Assembly: GCA_029263435.1 (NCBI GenBank)
Contig: JAJCXL010000163.1
Span: forward strand, 1 to 10,448
Reading direction: 5' to 3'
DNA: 10,448 nt
Source: Acidobacteriota bacterium
GTDB lineage: Bacteria; Acidobacteriota; Vicinamibacteria; Marinacidobacterales; SMYC01
Numbering within the stretch: the first letter of the stretch is position 1; the number at the start of each line of letters is the position of its first letter. The notes under the pieces were generated by a model. That model saw nothing but the letters and a program-made list of their open reading frames with translations, did no database searches and had not been told where the DNA came from. Made by a program: the position numbers and the translations under genes. This document shows, piece after piece, positions 6,936-10,448 of the stretch.

Positions 6936-7630
6936 TGGCCGTGCCAAAATCCGCGAAGCTCGCGATCGTCGCGGTCGCGCTCGTTGGATTGTTCTTGTTG
7001 TCCCGCCAGCTTCCGCTCGCGTCTTGGATCGAAAGCTTCAACGCCTGGGTCGCGGAGCTCGGGGTGCTCGGGATGGTGGTCTTCGCGCTCGTCTACGCGG
7101 TGGCTGCGGTACTCATGCTGCCCGGGTCCTTGCTGACCCTCGCCGGCGGGGCGGCGTTCGGTCTGTTCACCGGCTTCGGGGTCATCTCGGTGGGCGCGAC
7201 GCTCGGGGCTTCACTGGCGTTTCTCATCTCACGCTTCGTCGCTCGCCGCCACGTGGAGAGCTGGATCTCGGAGAAACCTTCGTTCAGCGTGATCGACAAA
7301 GCGGTCGCGAAACAAGGCTGGAAGATCGTCTTCCTGACCCGCCTGTCTCCGGTATTTCCGTTCAATTTCCAGAACTACGCCTACGGACTCACGAGCGTCC
7401 CTTTCTTGCACTACGTGCTCGCTTCTTGGATCGGCATGATGCCGGGGACGTTTCTCTACGTCTATTTCGGGACTTTGGGGAGAAGCGGGCTCGAAGCTGC
7501 GTCGGGCGCAGGTGGCGGAGTAGAGAACCTCCAGCTCGCGCTGCAAATAGCCGGTCTCGTCGCGACACTCGCCGTCACCGTGCTCATCACTCGAACCGCC
7601 AAGCGCGCATTGAACGAAGCCGGCGTCTAG
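6935..7630 (+). CDS. TVP38/TMEM64 (VTT/SNARE-associated) family inner membrane protein
   Basis: This 231-residue integral membrane protein has the VTT domain shared by TVP38/TMEM64 and DedA-related proteins. TM segments lie at about 8-23, 43-61, 67-78, 82-99, 155-178 and 200-219. The diagnostic motif PGSLLTLAGGAAFG is at 63-76. A re-entrant-loop segment follows with Arg136, Pro139, Pro142, Asn147-Tyr148 and Gly151 (TRLSPVFPFNFQNYAYG), then MMPGTFLY at 168-175. The family includes lipid scramblases and putative transporters; bacterial TVP38 members mostly lack assigned substrates. Genes for mercuric-reductase-like oxidoreductases are often next to, or fused with, this domain, so the neighbour is probably a functional partner. 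The ATG at 6935 overlaps the preceding stop by one base (TGATG) and has a GGAGG site, so the two proteins should be translationally coupled. Confidence 0.93.
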   Translation: MAVPKSAKLAIVAVALVGLFLLSRQLPLASWIESFNAWVAELGVLGMVVFALVYAVAAVLMLPGSLLTLAGGAAFGLFTGFGVISVGATLGASLAFLISRFVARRHVESWISEKPSFSVIDKAVAKQGWKIVFLTRLSPVFPFNFQNYAYGLTSVPFLHYVLASWIGMMPGTFLYVYFGTLGRSGLEAASGAGGGVENLQLALQIAGLVATLAVTVLITRTAKRALNEAGV

Positions 7631-7648
7631 TGTAGAAATCGCTTTTCC

Positions 7649-7654
7649 AGGAGG
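7649..7654 (+). promoter_or_regulatory. Strong ribosome binding site of the 4-TM protein gene
   Basis: A perfect AGGAGG lies seven bases before the ATG at 7662. It is the strongest such site in the window, suggesting that the small membrane protein is well translated and supporting it as a real gene. Confidence 0.7.
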
Positions 7655-7661
7655 TTCGACA

Positions 7662-8159
7662 ATGGCCCCGACCGGTCCGAACATCAAATCCATCATCACC
7701 ATCCCGGCGATCGTCACTTTGGCTATCACCCTCGTTCGTTTGCTCGGGGAGTTCGGGAACTTACCCGGATGGCTCGCGAGTAAAGAGCCTGGCGGAAACG
7801 CGGCTCTCATCGGTATCAGCTGGCTGCCTCCCATTCTTGGCGTGTATTTCGCCGTGAGACTCATCGGAGAGTCCGGCACGTTTTGGAAGAATCTGCTGAA
7901 AACGCTGTTCTACTACGGGCTCGCGGCACGCATTCCCGTCATCATCATCATGGCCCTCGCGATCTCGATGAATTGGGGCACGCACTACGACGCCTTCCCG
8001 CCCAACATGGCGGATGCGTCGGTCCTCATGAAGATTCTCGTCGGTGGCGTCTTGACCCAGCTCGTCTTCTGGGTCGGTATCTGGACGGTCGGCGTCGGGA
8101 TGATCACTGGAATGATCGCGTCCAAGTTCTTGAGCGGCCCCGCGGCAGCGCACGCTTGA
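7662..8159 (+). CDS. Unrecognised four-TM membrane protein
   Basis: I do not recognise a family for this 165-residue protein. Hydrophobic segments lie at about residues 10-29, 47-68, 81-103 and 121-150. They are linked by short polar loops, including one with ASKEPGGN and one with NWGTHYDAFPPN, where a His and acidic residues sit near a membrane boundary. There is no cleavable signal peptide, and the C-terminus is short and rich in alanine. The perfect AGGAGG and its position between a VTT membrane protein and a lipoprotein gene argue that it is real. The gap to the previous gene is 31 bases, and its stop overlaps the next start (TTGA). It may act as a membrane partner in the four-gene set, but no function can be assigned from sequence. 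Confidence 0.85.
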   Translation: MAPTGPNIKSIITIPAIVTLAITLVRLLGEFGNLPGWLASKEPGGNAALIGISWLPPILGVYFAVRLIGESGTFWKNLLKTLFYYGLAARIPVIIIMALAISMNWGTHYDAFPPNMADASVLMKILVGGVLTQLVFWVGIWTVGVGMITGMIASKFLSGPAAAHA

Positions 8160-9148
8160 GCCGTTCTTCGATCCGTCTCGCTGCCGCTTGCTTAGCGATC
8201 TGGCTCGCGAGCTGTCAGAGCCCGGAGCCCGACGCGGCGACGCCGACGCACGAGCAGCTCATCGAGAATCGCGGTGAGGGCAAAGACAACTGGTGGGACG
8301 CACTCCCCCGCGCCGCGTGGGCCGGCTTCGACGCGATCGACCAATCGCAAAGCTGGTTCGAAGTGTACGAGGTGGAGCCAGGAGTCTTCGCGATCTACGA
8401 GCCCGGCCAGTTCGAGGAGATCATCTCTTACTTGATCCTCGGATCGGAGAACGCGCTGCTGTTCGACACCGGACTCGGCATCGGCGATATCCGGGCCGTC
8501 GTCGACCAGCTCACCGCGTTGCCGATCACGGTAGTCAACTCTCACACGCACTACGACCACGTCGGGGGCAATCATCAGTTCGATGACGTGCGCGGCACGG
8601 AGACGGACTACACCCGAAACAATTCAGCCGGCAGAGCTCACGACGCCGTCGCCGAGTTCGTCGGAGACGGCTGGATCTGGAAAGACACCCCGGAAGGCTT
8701 TTCGAAAGACGCCTACGTCTCCAAGCCGTTTACGGTCACAGGCCCGGTGCGTGATGGAGACGTCTTGGATCTAGGAGGACGGAGCCTCGAGATCCTCTTG
8801 ACGCCGGGCCACGCCCCCGACTCACTCTGCTTGCTCGACCGCGACAACGGGCTTCTCTTCACGGGCGACACGTTGTACCCGGCGACTCTCTACGCGCACC
8901 TCGAAGGCTCGGATTTTCGTGAGTACACAAAGACGGCCGCGCGGCTCGCGACGCTCGCCACCGAGGTCAGCACGGTGCTGCCCGCCCACAACGAGCCACG
9001 CATCTCAGCCGACTACCTCACCCGGATGCGCGACGCTTTCGATGCGATTGCCAATGGCGAGGCGGAGTCCGTTCCGAGCGACGGTGCTCAGGAGTACAGC
9101 TTCGACGGCTTCACGATCCTGGCCCCGGATCCACTGCCCGAGCCCTGA
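8156..9148 (+). CDS. Metallo-beta-lactamase-fold lipoprotein hydrolase
   Basis: This is a 330-residue lipoprotein. The TTG start gives a short N-terminus with Arg residues, a hydrophobic run and the lipobox LASC with lipidated Cys20, so it is anchored on the periplasmic face of the inner membrane or in the outer membrane. The MBL-fold metal ligands are all present: His130, His132, Asp134 and His135 (HTHYDHVGG), His219 (TPGHAPDS), Asp238 (FTGDTLYP) and His278 (LPAHNEP). This pattern fits glyoxalase-II-like and related hydrolases binding two metal ions. The substrate is unknown: beta-lactams, lactones, thioesters and persulfide-type substrates are all possible for the fold. The frame stays open far upstream inside the 4-TM gene, but codons before 8156 do not encode a sensible N-terminus. 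The TTG overlaps the preceding TGA (TTGA), indicating coupling. No good ribosome binding site is visible. Confidence 0.92.
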   Translation: MSRSSIRLAAACLAIWLASCQSPEPDAATPTHEQLIENRGEGKDNWWDALPRAAWAGFDAIDQSQSWFEVYEVEPGVFAIYEPGQFEEIISYLILGSENALLFDTGLGIGDIRAVVDQLTALPITVVNSHTHYDHVGGNHQFDDVRGTETDYTRNNSAGRAHDAVAEFVGDGWIWKDTPEGFSKDAYVSKPFTVTGPVRDGDVLDLGGRSLEILLTPGHAPDSLCLLDRDNGLLFTGDTLYPATLYAHLEGSDFREYTKTAARLATLATEVSTVLPAHNEPRISADYLTRMRDAFDAIANGEAESVPSDGAQEYSFDGFTILAPDPLPEP

Positions 9149-9154
9149 AGGAGC

Positions 9155-10009
9155 TCAAAGCCTTTCGACGAGCGCGGCCAAGACGGCGCCGCACTCGGCG
9201 TCGACCTTGAGGTCGATCTCTTCGTCGGCGCGGGTCCGTCCGAGGGTCACGGACGCGACCGGGATGCCCACTTTGGCGGCCCGCTTCACGAAGCGGTAGC
9301 CGGACCACACCATCAGCGACGTGCCGACGGTGAGCAATGCGTCAGCCTCGTCGATCGCGGCCATGGCTTGCGCCACTCGGTCGGACGGAACGGACTCCCC
9401 GAAAAACACGACGTCGGGCTTCAATACTTCTCCGCAGGCTTCGCACGCGGGCACTTCGAACGACTCGAAGTCGAGGTCGGTGAGGTCGGCATCGCCGTCG
9501 GGCGCGAACGAGGCGGAGAGATCACGAAAGCTCGGATTGAGCGACTCCAGCCGTTGTTGAAACGCGGTCCTGGCGCTGGTCTCACCGCAGCCGAGACAGC
9601 ACACCCGGTCGATGCGCCCGTGAAGATCGTTCACCGCTCGATGTCCGGCTTTTTGGTGCAGCCCATCGACGTTTTGCGTGATGAGCCCGGTGGTCCGCCC
9701 TTTAGCCTCGAGCGCGGCGAGAGATAGATGCGCCTCGGACGGAGACGCGCCCCGAACGAGCGTCCAGCCCACCATACTGCGAGCCCAGTACCGTTTGCGC
9801 GCGAGAGTGCTCTCGACGAAGCGTTGGAATCGGATGGGCGGGGTGCGCTTCCACTCGCCGTCGCGGTCTCGGTAGTCGGGAATGCCGGAGCGCGTGCTGC
9901 AGCCCGCTCCGGTCAAGACCGCGACCCGACCCGCGTCCGCGATGAGGGAGACGAGGGAATCGACACGAGCGGCGTCGGCACGGGATAAACTAGAGGCCGA
10001 AATGCTCAC
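9155..10009 (-). CDS. Sir2-family NAD-dependent protein deacylase (SIRT4-like, class II type)
   Basis: This is a 284-residue sirtuin from the GTG at 10009. It removes acyl groups from lysines using NAD+, in the cytoplasm. The NAD-binding motif TGAGCSTRSGIPDYRDRDG is at residues 33-51, QNVD at 112-115, and the catalytic His130 in DLHG. The zinc ribbon uses Cys138/Cys141 (CLGC) and Cys189/Cys192 (CEAC). Further conserved blocks are APDGDADL (169-176), LKPDVVFFGE (196-205) and GTSLMVWSGYRF (229-240). The RYWARS.GW segment (73-82) and APDGDADL are typical of SIRT4-like class II sirtuins. Members of that class can show weak deacetylase and other deacylase or ADP-ribosylation activities, so the substrate is open. 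A longer frame opens at a GTG at 10147, but its extra 46 residues lie antisense to the tolB signal peptide. No start codon exists between 10009 and the core. Its 3' end faces the MBL gene six bases away. Confidence 0.93.
   Translation of the reverse strand: MSISASSLSRADAARVDSLVSLIADAGRVAVLTGAGCSTRSGIPDYRDRDGEWKRTPPIRFQRFVESTLARKRYWARSMVGWTLVRGASPSEAHLSLAALEAKGRTTGLITQNVDGLHQKAGHRAVNDLHGRIDRVCCLGCGETSARTAFQQRLESLNPSFRDLSASFAPDGDADLTDLDFESFEVPACEACGEVLKPDVVFFGESVPSDRVAQAMAAIDEADALLTVGTSLMVWSGYRFVKRAAKVGIPVASVTLGRTRADEEIDLKVDAECGAVLAALVERL
9992..9996 (+). promoter_or_regulatory. Ribosome binding site of tolB
   Basis: AGAGG lies five bases before the ATG at 10002, inside the N-terminal coding region of the opposite-strand sirtuin gene. 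It supports the tolB start. Confidence 0.5.
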
Positions 10010-10448
10010 ACGCTTCTCGCTGGCCGTTCTAATCTCAACGGCGATGCCGCACGCGGTATCCGGGCAGTCGACCGAGACCGACTGGGAGCTGGAAATGGGC
10101 CAAGGCGGGTTGTCACTCGCTCTTCCAGAATTCTCCTCCGGCGGCACCGTATCTCCGGGGCAGGTGCGCGAGCTGTGGCAAACATTCTTCGATGATATCT
10201 CGTTCGCGTCCCGCTTTCGGATCGTAGACCCTTCGAGATACGCGCTCGCGGGAAAGACCGACCCGATCGATCACGTCAAGTGGGAAGGCATTGGAACGGA
10301 TGTCGTGATTGCGGGGCGGGTCTGGTCGGAAGGCATCGCGCTGATGGCTCATCTCGTCATCCACGACGTGACGAACGTGAAGACTCGCCCTTTCGATATG
10401 CAGTTCAATTCGCCCACCGGCGCGCCTCGCGAGCTCGCGCACTACATC
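10002..10448 (+). CDS. tolB: TolB-type Tol-Pal beta-propeller protein, N-terminal part (3' end outside window)
   Basis: The frame is open from the ATG to the right edge, giving 149 residues. A Sec signal peptide covers about residues 1-21 (VLISTAMPHAVSG|QS). The rest matches the TolB N-terminal domain: SLALPEF, FRIVDPSRY (72-80), then the hallmark HVKWEGIGTDVVIAGRVW (91-108), then LVIHDVTN and PRELAHYI at the edge. This domain interacts with TolA, while the beta-propeller, expected past the window end, binds Pal. TolB is periplasmic and belongs to the Tol-Pal system that constricts the outer membrane during division, so the organism should have an outer membrane. Pal or other tol genes would be expected downstream. 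The ATG has an AGAGG site five bases upstream. Its 5' end overlaps the divergent sirtuin start by 8 bases. Confidence 0.85.
   Translation, partial: MLTRFSLAVLISTAMPHAVSGQSTETDWELEMGQGGLSLALPEFSSGGTVSPGQVRELWQTFFDDISFASRFRIVDPSRYALAGKTDPIDHVKWEGIGTDVVIAGRVWSEGIALMAHLVIHDVTNVKTRPFDMQFNSPTGAPRELAHYI

Noticed and set aside
5481..7630. Mercury resistance operon
   Set aside because: There is no merR, merT or merP, no heavy-metal-associated domain and no C-terminal vicinal cysteine pair on the oxidoreductase.
7939..7953. Short ATC/CAT triplet run
   Set aside because: It encodes three isoleucines and a Met in a membrane helix of the 4-TM protein and is not a meaningful repeat.
7883..8155. Upstream extension of the MBL frame inside the 4-TM gene
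   Set aside because: The extension encodes Arg/His-rich out-of-frame sequence of the well-supported 4-TM gene and would bury the lipoprotein signal. The TTG at 8156 gives a proper lipobox.
9960..9989. TCGACA-N18-GATAAA as a tolB promoter
   Set aside because: The -35 is good, but the implied transcript start at about 9996 would cut off the AGAGG ribosome binding site, so the fit is inconsistent.
5481..10009. Functional link between the SIRT4-like sirtuin (lipoamidase activity is known for SIRT4) and a lipoamide dehydrogenase
   Set aside because: The oxidoreductase lacks the lipoamide dehydrogenase dyad, no lipoyl-domain or 2-oxoacid dehydrogenase gene is present, and the two genes are in opposite orientation.
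10010..10147. N-terminal extension of the sirtuin from the GTG at 10147
   Set aside because: The extra residues show no sirtuin similarity and are the antisense of the tolB signal peptide and N-domain start.

Overview
The window looks like an ordinary stretch of GC-rich (about 60% by eye) Gram-negative chromosome. A lipoprotein with a lipobox, Sec signal peptides on several proteins and a TolB-type Tol-Pal protein all imply an outer membrane. The combination of secreted S9 and M28 peptidases, a class II-type sirtuin, an S1-repeat protein and a divergent type-2 RNase H would fit Acidobacteriota, Myxococcota or a similar environmental lineage. That assignment is inference only. I see no rRNA, tRNA, CRISPR array, insertion sequence, phage gene or attachment site.

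Layout. (1) 2-691 (+): the 3' part of an S1 RNA-binding repeat protein that enters from the left edge. It overlaps by 4 bases (ATGA) a secreted S9 prolyl-oligopeptidase-type peptidase (688-2745, +). (2) Convergent to it, with a 1-base gap, is a secreted M28 zinc aminopeptidase with PA and PDZ domains (2747-4573, -). Upstream of that on the same strand is a type-2 RNase H (4717-5385, -). (3) Divergent from the RNase H gene is a tight four-gene + strand set: a mercuric-reductase-like flavin disulfide oxidoreductase (5481-6935), a TVP38/TMEM64 (VTT) membrane protein (6935-7630), an unrecognised 4-TM protein (7662-8159) and a metallo-beta-lactamase-fold lipoprotein (8156-9148). (4) Convergent to the set, with a 6-base gap, is a SIRT4-like sirtuin (9155-10009, -). 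Its start codon region overlaps head to head with a tolB gene (10002 onward, +) that leaves the window at the right edge.

How the genes may work together. The S9 and M28 enzymes would jointly degrade peptides outside the cytoplasm. The four-gene set looks translationally coupled and envelope-centred: a soluble flavin disulfide reductase, two integral membrane proteins and an anchored MBL hydrolase. It is the best candidate here for an uncharacterised functional unit, but its substrate cannot be read from sequence. Start codons were re-evaluated. Several genes use TTG or GTG, and five genes have a better-supported start than the longest possible reading frame.

I found no clearly new defence or mobile system. 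The main points for a second look are the Asp-to-Glu change at the fourth catalytic position of the RNase H, the missing His/Glu dyad in the oxidoreductase, the four-gene envelope unit, and the overlapping divergent starts of the sirtuin and tolB genes.
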